From Capitulum mitella (lineage: Eukaryota > Arthropoda > Thecostraca > Pollicipedomorpha > Pollicipedidae): DNA of 64,000 nt. Shown here one piece after another: positions 11,353 to 22,010 of this stretch (its first letter is position 1; each line of letters starts with the position of its first letter). The translations under genes were made by a program, and so were the position numbers. Below the pieces are notes generated by a model that saw only the letters and a program-made list of their open reading frames with translations, did not search any database and was not told the origin of the DNA. Location: contig CP099845.1 of the NCBI GenBank assembly GCA_030062745.1, positions 16,842,903-16,906,902 on the forward strand, read 5' to 3'.

Positions 11353-12297
11353 CTGTCCGCTGACGTCCCGGGGCAGGGCGGCGGCGGCGGCAGGGGCGGC
11401 GCCGGCGGCTGAGGGCGGCTCGGCCGGTCGACGGCCGTGCTGCCGCCTCAGCCACTCGCGCACGCGGCGCCCCTTGGCCTTCACCTGTCGGTTGAGCTCG
11501 AGCGGCGGCAGGCTGCGGCGCAGATCGGCGCGCACCAGGCTCTCGGCCCGCTCCACCAGCCGGTGAATCTCGCTGTCACAGGGCGGCGCCGGCGGCCGCA
11601 TGGCGGCTCCCGGCTCGGCGCCCGGCTCCGGCTCCGGCAGCTCGCGCTGCGGCTGCGGCGCGCCGGCCGACTCGTGCTCGCCCAGCTCCGACAGGATCTC
11701 CTGCGCCGTGGCGAAGCCGATCTGCTCCAGGTCGCTGTCATCCAGGCCCGAGTTGTTGAGCCAGTCCGAGTCGCTCTCGGGCCAGGCCGGGCTGCCGTAC
11801 TCCAGGTCCGAGCTGGCCGGGTCGTAGCGTGGCCGGCCGCGCGGCGGCTCGGTGTCCGTGTCGCTGTGCCGGAAGTAGAAGGTGGCGCAGTTCTCGGCGG
11901 GCCGTTGCGAGGCACTGAACGCCTCGGCCGCGTCCGGCGGGCCGGCTGGCGCGCCGCCAGACCCGGCACTGCCATCTAGCGGCGGCGCCTCCGCGTCGCC
12001 ATGGCGACCGTCCCACGTTGCGACGTCGTCGGCCGAGTTGCCGTTGAGGTCGGCACTGATGACCTCGCAGCGCACGTTGGAGGTGTTGACGGCCGAGCGG
12101 CGCACGCCGTTCGAGACGTGGCCCGAGCCGGCCGCCAGCTCGCCGTCCCCGCTCGAGTCGCTCGACTGGCCAGAGTTTTCCGACGAGTAGCCGATGTCAA
12201 GCACCTCTTTCTCCACCTTTTTGGCCGGCGAGGCCGGGCCGCTGCCGTTCGCGGCCTGCAGCACCTTCATTCCGCTGACGCTCGGCAGGTAGTCGTC
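11353..12297 (-). CDS. klar: Klarsicht-like gene, large central exon (315 codons)
   Basis: Strong acceptor (TTGCTGTTTCAG ending at 12298) and donor (GGACAG/GTAGGT). It has exactly 315 codons, phase 0 at both ends. Residues 1-20 read DDYLPSVSGMKVLQAANGSG; 34-50 hold the Ser-rich IGYSSENSGQSSDSSG. Residues 85-165 are low complexity. Residues 165-205 are acidic (SDLEYGSPAWPESDSDWLNN, then LDDSDLEQIGFATAQEILSE). Residues 243-290 are a basic, probably helical block: EIHRLVERAESLVRADLRRS, then VKAKGRRVREWLRRQHGRR. The last 25 residues are Ala/Pro-rich. Codons strongly prefer G or C in third position. The motifs at 34-50 and 270-290 look conserved and recall the linker between spectrin repeats and the C-terminal part of Klarsicht; I cannot rule out another spectrin-repeat anchor such as an AKAP6 relative. 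Confidence 0.8.
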
Positions 12298-12584
12298 CTG
12301 AAACAGCAAGCGGCAGACGTCAACCGCGTCAGGTCACGCAATCACGCCGACTCCGCAGCGGGGAACGTCGCTATCTTCCCGCTGTGCACGCCTCTGCAGC
12401 GACAGCGACCGTCGTCGCCGACACGTGTGGGGACAGGTGCGCGCCGCGCCGCTGCCGCCGCCGACGACGACGCGGAGTCGGCCGATCCTTCAGCGGGCCG
12501 GCTCTCCTCCGCCTGGCGAATTAACGGCGACAGCTGGCCGCGCCGGCGGTAAAACTACCGAGACGGACCGCCAATGGAACGCCG

Positions 12585-12870
12585 TCACTGGTAGAGCTTG
12601 GCCGATACCAGACTCATCAGAGCAGCCGTCACTGGCCGAGCCGGGCCGATACTCGGCTCATCAGAGCGGCCACCACTGGCCGAGCTGGGCCGATACCAGA
12701 CTCATCAGGACCCCGTCACTGGCAGAGATGGGCCGATACCAGACTCATCAGGACTCCGTCACTGGCAGAGATGGGCCGATACCAGGCTCATCAGGGTCCC
12801 GTCAGTGGCCGAGCTGGGCCGGTACCAGGCTCATCAGAGCAGCCGTCATTGGCCCAGCCGGGCCGATACC
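12585..12870. repeat. About 44-bp minisatellite, 6 copies
   Basis: Core GGGCCGATACCAGACTCATC, then AGGACCCCGTCACTGGC or a variant. Spacing of GATACCAG is 43-45 bases. Confidence 0.87.
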
Positions 12871-13124
12871 ACGCTGGACCGCGCCGCCTCGTGCCGGACC
12901 CGACCGTGCTGTCTGTCTTCATCAGGACCGCCGCGGCAGCCATGGCTCACCAGTCAAACAAGAGCACAAAAACGACCGACGGCTAATTGCCGCTAAACCG
13001 GCACAAAAAGCTGCGTCCGCGCCGCGCCGCCGGCCCGCCGAAACTGATCACCTCAGCCAACCGACAGCCCCGGAGACTGGGGGACGCGGGGATACAGGGA
13101 ACAGAGGAATGAATCCTGCAGAAC

Positions 13125-13560
13125 GGACCAAGTGGGACGGACGGGGGCCGGAGGAAAGGACAGGCGGGACGGACGGAGGCAGGAGCAGGAAGGGACAGGC
13201 CGGACGGACGGAGGCAGGAGCAGGAAGGGACAGGCAGGACGGACGGGGGCCGGAGGAAAGGACAGGCAGGACGGACGGAGGCAGGAGCAGGAAGGGACAG
13301 GCGGGACGGACGGGGGCCGGAGGAAAGGACAGGCGGGACGGACGGAGGCAGGAGCAAGAGAGGACAGGCGCGACGGACGGGGGCAGGAGCAGGAAGGGAC
13401 AGGCCGGACGGACGGAGGCAGGAGCAGGAAGGGACACGCCGGACGGAAGGGCAAGGAGCAGGAGAGGACAGGCGGGACGGGCGGGAGGAGGTGCAGGAGA
13501 GGACAGGCGAGACGGACAGGATGGAGAGGAGGTCGAGGAGAGGACAGGCGGACGGGTCCG
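13125..13560. repeat. 35-bp purine-rich minisatellite, about 12 copies
   Basis: Plus strand is almost pure purine: GGACGGACGGAGGCAGGAGC, then AGGAAGGGACAGGC; some units carry GGGGGCCGGAGGAAAGG instead. The strand asymmetry (GA-rich against CT-rich) could favour triplex or R-loop structure. Several registers are open on both strands because of the composition. Confidence 0.9.
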
Positions 13561-14394
13561 CCGGACAGGCCGCCGTCCACGCTGAGTGGTTGCAGAGGGC
13601 GGACAGCCGGCCGTCGCTGACACGTGCAAATAAACTGCTGTCCGCTGCCGTCCCGCCGACCGGACGGTTACCAAACCCTTCCAGCAGCGGGCGGCGGCGA
13701 CTGTCAGCAGCCGACTGAGAGCGACTCATAGCCGGCGCACACACTCGCAGCGGCCTACAGCACAAAAGGCAGATTCCGGAGTACACCAGAAGGTCATCAG
13801 TAACCACAGCTCCCCAAAAATAAACTACAAAGGAGGGGAACATATGCCGCGTTAAATCTCAAGCCGAAAACCTGTTTGTTTGCTGCTTACATTTTCTGGT
13901 CGTATCCGGGGATTCGCAACATTCAGCTCAACAATCACGATCCCGACGGCTCAAAACTGAAGCTGATGCGCGATTCGATCCAGCCAAAACACGATTATAT
14001 ATCCAGATGCATTAAACCTTCCAAGCCGATCGAACAGCTAGCACAGACAAAACTCTTATCTACCGCCCAAACATCTATCTAAGGGTTCAGAAAAAACATG
14101 CAGAGATACATATTGCCATCTATTTATTCAGCTTTCAGACAAAATTCGCATGCCCCTCTGGACGTTGTGCAGCATATCAAACAACATTTCCAAAATGACG
14201 GATCATTTTCTGAGCGATACGCCTAATCACAACGCAGAACAGACCGCCGAGGAGTGAGAAGTCGAGTGACACGCTCCGCCGACGGCTGGCGGGCAGCCGT
14301 CGAGTTGCCGCAGCTGTCCGGCCGGCCAGAAGCCCGCGGCCCAGCCCAGGCGGGGACACCGCGCCGGCCACGGCCGCCCTGACCCGGCTCTGAG

Positions 14395-15065
14395 TCCGCA
14401 CCGACAGCAGCCGCTGGACGGGGCCCATTCTACAGGGTGATCTCGAGCTGTAGAACGAGCCCCGTCCAGCGGCACGCGACCCAGCTCTCCGACGGCAGAG
14501 CCGGGTCGCAAGCCGCCGTGACCCGGCTTCTGAGTCCGCACCGAAGCGGCTCTCCGACGGCAGAGCCGGGTCGCAAGCCGCCGTGACCCGGCTCTGAGTC
14601 CGCACCGACAGCAGCCGCTGGACGGGGCCCATTCTACAGGGCGATCTCGAGCTGTAGAATGAGCTCCGTCCAGCGGCACACGACCCAGCTCTCCGACGGC
14701 AGAGCCGGGTCGCAAGCCGCCGTGACCCGGCTTCTGAGTCCGCACCGACAGCAGCCGCTGGACGGGGCCCATTCTACAGGGCGATCTCGAGCTGTAGAAC
14801 GAGCCCCGTCCAGCGGCACGCGACCCAGCTCTCCGACGGCAGAGCCGGGTCGCAAGCCGCCGTGACCCGGCTCTGAGTCCGCACCGACAGCAGCCGCTGG
14901 ACGGGGCCCATTCTACAGGGCGATCTCGAGCTGTAGAACGAGCCCCGTCCAGCGGCACGCGACCCAGCTCTCCGACGGCAGAGCCGGGTCGCGTGCCGCC
15001 GTGACCCGGCTCTGCGTCCGCACCACTGCAGCCGCTGGTCGGGGCTCGTTCTACAGGGTGATCTC
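14395..15065. repeat. 140-bp tandem array of nested palindromes, about 4.7 copies
   Basis: TTCTACAGG recurs at about 14428, 14632, 14772 and 14911 (spacing 204, 140, 139) with a degraded copy near 15050. Each unit holds a long hairpin: at 14754-14779 GCCGCTGGACGGGGC plus CCATTCTACAG, and at 14792-14817 its reverse complement with 24 of 26 positions matching, round a 12-base loop that contains CTCGAG. Next to it GACCCAGCTCT (14822), AGAGCCGGGTC (14841) and GACCCGGCTCT (14864) form a second set of inverted arms. Confidence 0.92.
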
Positions 15066-16085
15066 GCGCGCGCCACTGCCGCCATGACCCAGCTCTGAGT
15101 CCTCGGCCGGCGTCAGCTGCGCCTTTCGGCTGGTTTAGCGGCCTGTCCGGGGACGAGCTGGCACAAATTGTCGGCCCCGTAGTGCCGGGTTGCACGCACG
15201 TCCAGCGCCCGGTCACGAGCCCGGCACGGCCAGACCGGAGGCCAAAAACAGCAGGCACGCAAAACGCGGCGCTGTAATTCGGCACCGCCGCTTCCGCGTC
15301 ACAGTGTGAGCACGCCAAGGGCAAGAGATGCCCGCGCCGCCCCGGCCTCGTCCCTGCTCCAGCAGCACAGCCAGCTCCCAGCCCAACGCGCAGTGCGCCC
15401 AATCAGGCCAATCGTAACCAAACTCGTTACGCTGCATGCCTGTCTGAACACCGCATTAATTCCCATCAGCCTCCGAAATTGCCTTTCTTTAGAAAATGCA
15501 AAATGGCCTGTTTATCTCATTAGAACAAATATCGAAGACGTATTTCGCAATCAGATTTGGAGTAAGTCGGCATTACGACCTTCCAAAACGCACCGAAACA
15601 TGCAAGCGTACCCAGTGAGTAGTGGGAAGAGACCGCGCAGCTTCCAAATGCAACCAGGACTCGTGTTGCGCCACAGTTCCACTCGGGCTGGCGGCAACAT
15701 CAGCCACGGTGCGTGACCAGACGCCATCAGCGGCCGTTCCTCTCTCCCCGCCGCGAGGACGCGCCCACCCAGTTTGGCAACGTCCATGCGTCGCCGCCAC
15801 GGGAGCGGGAGCGGTAACCCACCGCAGCGCTCCGACGCCAGATGACCATGGAGCAATCTCGGCCGGCCGGCGCGCACGCTGGCCGACCGCCGAACGGCTT
15901 ACAATACCGAGTTACACCACAGGAGACGGCAGGCTGGCCCGCGGCGGCCCGGCCACCGCCACTGCGACGGACCCGACCTCAAACGATGTCAATGGTGCGA
16001 GCTGACCAAACGGCGGCCGGGCGATGCCGAACAGTCGTCACAAGCCTCAGGCGCCCCGGCACCGGCGGCAGGGCACGCCACTCAC

Positions 16086-16226
16086 CTCGAAGAAGGAGCC
16101 GTTGTCCGAGTGGACGCTGTGGGCTGAGACGGGGTCGTCGCAGCTGCCCAGTCGACGCACCTTGCTCAGCGGGCCGCGCTCGTCCTCGTCCGCCGAGTAG
16201 CCGTCCTCCACGCGCGGCAGGTGACC
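16086..16226 (-). CDS. klar: Klarsicht-like gene, 47-codon exon
   Basis: Acceptor GTTGGCAG ends at 16227; donor GAG/GTGAGT begins at 16085. 141 bases, phase 0 at both ends. It encodes GHLPRVEDGYSADEDERGPL, then SKVRRLGSCDDPVSAHSVHS and DNGSFFE. The acidic, Ser-rich, domain-free sequence is a linker between the spectrin-like exon and the 315-codon exon. Codon choice (nearly all G/C at third positions) and lack of repeats separate it clearly from the flanking minisatellite DNA. Confidence 0.75.
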
Positions 16227-16524
16227 CTGCCAACCGCAGACCGGGTCAGACTGGCAGCCTCCGCGCCGGCCCCGTACACCGGAGCGGAGAGGGTCTGTTC
16301 AGAATCACAACGGGCGGCCCCGCCCGGATACGGAGACCACGCTCGAACACGATCACATCACTGTCTACCGATCAGGTGTTACGTGACACCGAGTCACGGT
16401 GCGACCGCAGCCCCGTCTCTCAGCGTGGTCAGAGACGACACAGTCCGGCTACGCAGGCCGGGCCGGGCCGGGTCGGTCCCCAGCCACCACCCAATCCCGG
16501 CACCTCAGCCGAGTCCACCCTGTA

Positions 16525-17145
16525 TTCTCCTGTCCAGAGCCACCGCCAGAGCCTAACGCCTCGGCCCGACCCCCCTCCCGTCCTGTCCTGTCCAGAGCCA
16601 CCGCCATAGCCCGGCCAGTCCTGTAAAGAGCCACCGCCAAAGCCCGGCCAGTCCTGTCCAGAGCCACCGCCACAGCCCGGCCAGTCCTGTCCAGAGCCAC
16701 CGCCACAGCCCGGCCAGTCCTGTCCACGGCCACCGCCACAGCCCGGCCAGTCCTGTCCACGGCCACCGCCACAGCCCGGCCAGTCCTGTCCACGGCCACC
16801 GCCACAGCCCGGCCAGTCCTGTCCACGGCCACCGCCACAGCCCGGCCAGTCCTGTCCACGGCCACCGCCACAGCCCGGCCAGTCCTGTCCACGGCCACCG
16901 CCACAGCCCGGCCAGCCCTGTCCACGGCCACCGCCACAGCCCGGCCAGTCCTGTCCAGAGCCACCGCCAAAGCCCGGCCAGTCCTGTCCAGAGCCAACGC
17001 CACAGCCCGGCCAGCCCTGTCTACGGCCACCGCCACAGCCCGGCCAGTCCTGTCCACGGCCACCGCCATAGCCCGGCCAGTCCTGTCCAGAGCCACCGCC
17101 ACAGCCCGGCCAGCTCTGTCCACGGCCACCGCCACAGCCCGGCGC
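16525..17145. repeat. 33-bp minisatellite, about 18 copies
   Basis: Unit GCCCGGCCAGTCCTGTCCAC plus GGCCACCGCCACA; some copies have AGAGCCACCG. As 33 is a multiple of three, each register gives a perfect 11-residue peptide repeat, for example DRTGRAVAVAV on the minus strand. Two minus-strand registers stay open for over 260 codons at once, which argues for repeat structure and not for selection on a protein. It begins only about 300 bases upstream of the acceptor of the exon at 16086-16226. Confidence 0.95.
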
Positions 17146-19559
17146 AGTGCGGACGTGTCGGCTCGGCTTGCCCGTCCTGTCCCGCCCCGGGGCGTCGTCG
17201 GTCGGGCCGCGACAGCCCCCAGTCTGCGCCACTCCATCACGGCCGGCGCCTCAGGGCGACGCGCCGCGCAACAGGTCGCGGCCGCTCGGAGACCAATCTC
17301 CGCCTGCTCAAACGGCCCCGACGATCACGGCGGCGGCTCCCTTGCCTTCCTCGCGGCCGCCGCCGCATCCACCGCCGCCCGTCATATAAGCGGCGCCCGG
17401 CACGACGCCGGGAAACAGGTCCGGCCGCCCATCCGCCGCAGCTGTCACGTGGCCACAACAACAACCGCCGTGACGCAACACGACGTCCGCATGCTGTCCC
17501 CAAATGAACACGTCAGAGCTGCGGCAGCGAGGAGCTAATTATCGCTAGGGAGCCGCCGGACGCCGGGATATCAGTCCGGAATGCGAACATAGCGCTGCCA
17601 AATACGGCCCGGCGCCGCCAAACACGTCACGGAGCGGGCGGCCGGGCGAGACGCCGCGCCACTGGGCGAGGACTGGGGAGGCTGGAGTCGGCACAAGCGG
17701 CATGCGGCCGGCACGCCAGTCGTGTCGTCTATTTGTCGGAGGAGGGAGCCGGTAACACCATCAGGGCGATACAAATCACGGCGAGCGGCGGGACGGGGTG
17801 GAGCGGCAACCATTTGTCGGCACTGCTGAGTACACAAACGCATTCCTGGATCACGATCGACAGAACCACGAGCGGGCGCAACCTGGGGACACCCGCCAGT
17901 CACCGCGCCTTCTCCGCATGGCAAGGCAGGTAGAACAACATAGACGCCATCCATTTTGGCTCCGACCGACAGTGTCGCGCACATTTCCAGGGGCGCGCGA
18001 CACATCCCAGGAGGGCGGGAGGACTGTTCAATGCCAGCGACACCATCTCAAGGCCGGGAGCAGCCACCATTGTAGCGCGACCTTCGAAGCCGCTTACTGA
18101 TCGGACCGAGATACGCGCAAAAGAATTACGCAGAAAATTCGAAACTCGCGGCGAAGACCAGGCGGCGCTCCTCGCCTGGCCGGAACCTTTCACCCCGCTG
18201 CGTTCTCTGCGTCTCAGTGGCGCTGGCATGCACCCAAACACCCACCCGCACATGTCGATAACGCTTAATAACTCGGTGACAGCAAGGCGTCGTCACATCT
18301 ATTGCTGACGAGACGAACGGCAGGACGCAGAGCGACGACCGCGACGGTAGGCGATGGGATCGGTCAGCCTCACCATCTGTGGAGTCGCTCTCACACGGCA
18401 CGTCTACCAGCCTCTAGAACGGCAGCCTCGCCGACCCTCACAAACGAGACTCGGGGCACCCACAACCCATTATTCTCCGGCCAACGAGACTCACGAGTCT
18501 TTACCAACAGCCAAACTCAATACCTCGTCCACGGCCCGGTGGCTCGACTCAATATACCGTCCATAAGCCTGTGGCTCGACACTTCAAACAAGTCCGGGGG
18601 TCGGCACGGCAGTTCATCCGCAGTCCGGCGGCGACCCGCCGTGACGTGGCCGCCGAGTCCGAGACGGAGCGGCGCTGCCGGCCGCCGGCGGACGACAGAC
18701 AGACAGACAGGGGCCGCCCGTGTCAGATCCGGGGCGGCGGCTATTGTCCGTGGCCGGCGTCCGTCTGTCAGGCCGAGCCATCCATCACGGACGGACGGAC
18801 GGCGGCGTCCGACCGAGCGCCAGGTGACGCCTCCCGTCCCCGGCGGACAGGAGTCGCCTGTTTCTCACCGGCCGCGGCAGACGTTCCCACGCGGCGGCCG
18901 GCGCCTGATGCGTGCACGCACTGAGCACCGTCGGCGGACGCCGCTGCCGCCGCTGACATGTTTAAATGGCCATCAGACATCCAGGACGCGGGCATGGCCG
19001 CCGCAGACGGCCGCTTTGGCTCAAATCGAATCGGCTGATAAATTTCATGACGTGCTTACGGCGCACGTGAACAGTCCCGGTGGGTTCCACCGACGAGCAA
19101 GCTCTCAAATAACGCCGAATTGTGGAGGTCGTGGTAAAAAGCGCACGCCCCACACCCCGGACACATCTGGTGAGAGAAGGTCCCACTCACACGGAGCACC
19201 GACAAAAACGGAATGGGCACTCAACATGAAGGGTCTCTTCACATTACCAGAGTAATGAAACTTCCCCTCCAACACGCTCGGCATCCCCTAATCAGGACAC
19301 CACAGCAGCTAACACCGCGGCGGGCACGGTGTCCCCCCCCCCATCAGGAGGCTACAGCAGCCAAAACCAAGGCCGGACTCAGTTTGAACAAAACTCGAAC
19401 ACGTGTATTCGTGGGTCCAAAACCGATATCATAACATTCTGCGACCCGGTTTCCCCGTACGAAAAAAATCGGGAACGGTCGGAGCGTGACGTCAAAGCAA
19501 AAGGCGCAACCGTTCCAGCGGCGGACCTGATATCCAAGACTAAAACGCAATATTTTGCT

Positions 19560-21340
19560 GTTCGATATGTCATGTCAAATGTAACATTAGTTTTTGCGCT
19601 TTAAACCGGCAAAATGTGAAAATTCTCTTTACGATGGCATGACCAGTGGTCTAATAAATAGAGCAGCCATCGACTGTCAACCAACGGTGAAATCCATCAC
19701 ATCATTAACCAGCGCACGACCGTCGGTCCGTTACGATCATGCGCAACGGGGGGGCTGTTGGCTGCCCCCTCTCTAACTCGCAAACAGTTGGTCGCACAAT
19801 AAAAATAAGCACGCCGATGGAAAGCTTGTGACGAGTAGAGTTCGAAACTGGTCTCATTTTTAGTTCTAGATAATATGTAAGCAATTCACGCCCTATATAT
19901 GTTTTCTCATAGCCGACTGCATGAGACCAAGAAATGGCCTGAATCCCAAGGGTTGTGACTAATAACGCACAAATAAAGGCACCAGCGCACAAGTAAAGGT
20001 CCGCAAATGCCGATACACATCTTATTTCTCAGATCTGTTAAATATATACGCCGAAACGTCAAGTTAAAGACACGGCAATTCTCGCGCCGGCTATCGGCGT
20101 GCGCCGCAACCGTATGCAGTAACAAATTGACGGGAACTTATTTTAGCGTTCCTTTATTTTCGCGAAAAAAGCCTATCCATGTAAACTGTATTGATCTTAC
20201 TGGTTCTTGTGATGGTTTTCCATGCTTAAATTTTGGGAAAATTTATTAGTTACCAATCTACACAATTGGCGGAGCTTTATTCGCGAGAACCTGTTTATTT
20301 CCAAAACATGCAATTTTGTAAAACTTTTTGAGGCTCCAGGTATTACTTCCGTCTGTACAAGCTAGTTCTGCCATTTTCCACCCATTCTGAGTAATTCATC
20401 GCCGATTTTGACGGTGGTACATTTTGGCTCACTACAGTTATTCGTGACCTGACCTCAGGTCAATGGCTGGAAGCCATTGATACTTTGCCCAATGACGGTA
20501 ACTAGATGTCTGCTTCACTCCACACTAAAAATGTTATAAAATATTCCGTCAATTTCCGAAAAAAACACATGTCTTAAAAATGGCCTTGACCTTAGGTCAA
20601 TGACCCGGAAAATTCCGAAAAATCTGAGATAAGAGATTTGTTGCATCTATCAGGGTCACTAATCTCTAAAAGTATTATTGAGATATCTTGTTTTCCGAAA
20701 AAGTTACAGGGCGCCAAACTTTTCTGAACATGGGTCTGTTTGACCTGACCTAGGTCAGGCACCTGACCTGACCTGAGGTCAAAATTTTGACGCAAGATGT
20801 AAAAGTAATGAAGCAAGAGGTACACAAAGTTTCGTGGCTCTGTGTTTGTTCGTTTTCTCGCAATCCCAGAAAAACCTCAGGGGGGCTGTCAACGGCCCCC
20901 CAGTCGGGGGCGGGTTAAACAATAACACAAAATCATAGCACAAGACAAGAGCAAAACAATGCCACTAATGTTACGTCACAGTTAACCACCACCTTGCTCT
21001 GCTAGTCCTTCACTAAGTTGTGACATCATATCACACGTTTTCTGATATATAACTATAACGCACGGTTTGCAGGCCATGCAGACACAAAGCAGGAAGCGTC
21101 ATTCCTAAACGCAAAAACCAATCCTTGATTTACAATCCTCGTTACAAAATCCATGTTTTACAATGCGTGGTGTCTGGGGAATGGTACGTTCACCGTAAGA
21201 ACGTTGGCGAAGTCTTTATGTGACTGTGAACACCATTCGGAGAACATTTCTGGGCAATCAACATACCGGCAAGCTTCGTGAACTTTCCCTTTCCCACTCA
21301 TAGCAGCTGTCGGTGCATGCGGACAGCCCGACGGGGTCAA
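19560..21340. other. AT-richer island with AGGTCA palindromes
   Basis: Base composition shifts clearly from the surrounding GC-rich DNA. No open frame looks coding. The stretch 20440-20790 holds four everted AGGTCA pairs (listed separately), and 20878-20920 has G/C-rich arms (AGGGGGGCTG, CGGCCCCCC). It may be an old interspersed repeat; I cannot name a family. Confidence 0.5.
20445..20781. promoter_or_regulatory. Cluster of four everted AGGTCA pairs
   Basis: TGACCT-C-AGGTCA at 20450-20462, TGACCT-T-AGGTCA at 20587-20599, TGACCTAGGTCA at 20746-20757 and TGACCT-G-AGGTCA at 20769-20781. Three of the four have another TGACCT overlapping on the left. AGGTCA is the consensus half-site of nuclear receptors (known). 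An everted arrangement with 0-1 spacer is not a classic response element, so function is unproven; it may simply be the structure of a repeat. Confidence 0.35.
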
Positions 21341-21692
21341 AGATCACCGATTAGGCAAGCTGCGAGCTCTGCTCAGAATAGCCACCAAGTTCCTCCACTA
21401 CCCAGGCGCACGGCAAACACCGAGCCTGAACGCCTTTAAACGGACTCATAACTGCTTTTCGCAGCACAGCTACAGACACTAAGAGGGCTTCGCAGTACTT
21501 TAGAAAGTAAGTGTCGGTTCCCGTGCAGCGAGGAGAGGCTCCTGGTCCCAGCGTCGTGAGTTCGCTGATGATTATGGCGGTGAGAAGCCTGGTCGATCTC
21601 GGACCCCGTCCGGACGGTGGCTCCTGATTATCTGCGATACCCACGCGGCGCCGGCGGCCGTCCGGGCGGGATTTACGGCTTAAACAGCCGGC

Positions 21693-21850
21693 GTCTTTAT
21701 CGTGCAAGGCGCCCTCGTCCGCCATGCACCCCCGATCGCAGCCTGCTCTCCATATCCCCGTCCGCCACCCCATTGTGGAAGCCCGAGCCCGACGTCGCCA
21801 CCACGACCGGCGCCACCCCGGAGGACCTGGCCCGGCTAACTGTCACCTGA
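21693..21850 (+). CDS. Orphan exon-like frame, terminal exon candidate
   Basis: After an AG in TCGTGCAAG, an open frame with almost only C or G in third codon positions runs to a TGA at 21848-21850. It includes SLLSISPSATPLWKPEPDVA followed by TTTGATPEDLARLTVT. The peptide is not repetitive, unlike most frames here. I recognise no family. It lies on the opposite strand inside the largest intron of the Klarsicht-like gene, next to a degenerate CT-rich repeat, so it may be chance. Low confidence. Confidence 0.2.
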
Positions 21851-21857
21851 GCTACTG

Positions 21858-22010
21858 TCGTGTCCCCCCCCATCTGAGCTGTTGCCTGTCTCTCCCCCAC
21901 TGAGCTGCCCCTGCCCCCCCCCCCCCCACCCCGAGCTGTTGTCCGTCTCCCACACCTGAGCTGCATCACCGTCTGCTCCCCCTCCCCCACCTGAGCTGCT
22001 GCCTGGTCTG
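21858..22010. repeat. Degenerate C-rich tandem repeat
   Basis: Loose repeats of CCCCCACCTGAGCTGCTGCC with a pure C tract at about 21915-21926. Five or six diverged copies. Confidence 0.7.

Larger units (their letters stand above)
12298..16085 (-). other. 3.8-kb intron of the Klarsicht-like gene
   Basis: Runs from the donor GTGAGT at 16085 to the acceptor at 12298. It contains the 44-bp, 35-bp and 140-bp arrays listed separately, a less GC-rich spacer at 13.75-14.2 kb, and 15.1-16.0 kb of unique DNA without visible genes. Confidence 0.65.

Noticed and set aside
12425-13843. 386-codon plus-strand frame and 286-codon minus-strand frame
   Set aside because: Both are driven by the 44-bp and 35-bp repeats (RKGQAGRTEAG and SRLSLPAPASVRPACP type peptides).
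14227-15402. 391-codon minus-strand open frame
   Set aside because: Built from the 140-bp palindromic repeat; same phrase repeats and the hairpins explain opening on both strands.
16429-17240. Two overlapping minus-strand frames over 260 codons, Gly- or Val/Ala-rich
   Set aside because: Both are registers of the 33-bp array. Simultaneous opening of two registers shows composition, not coding.
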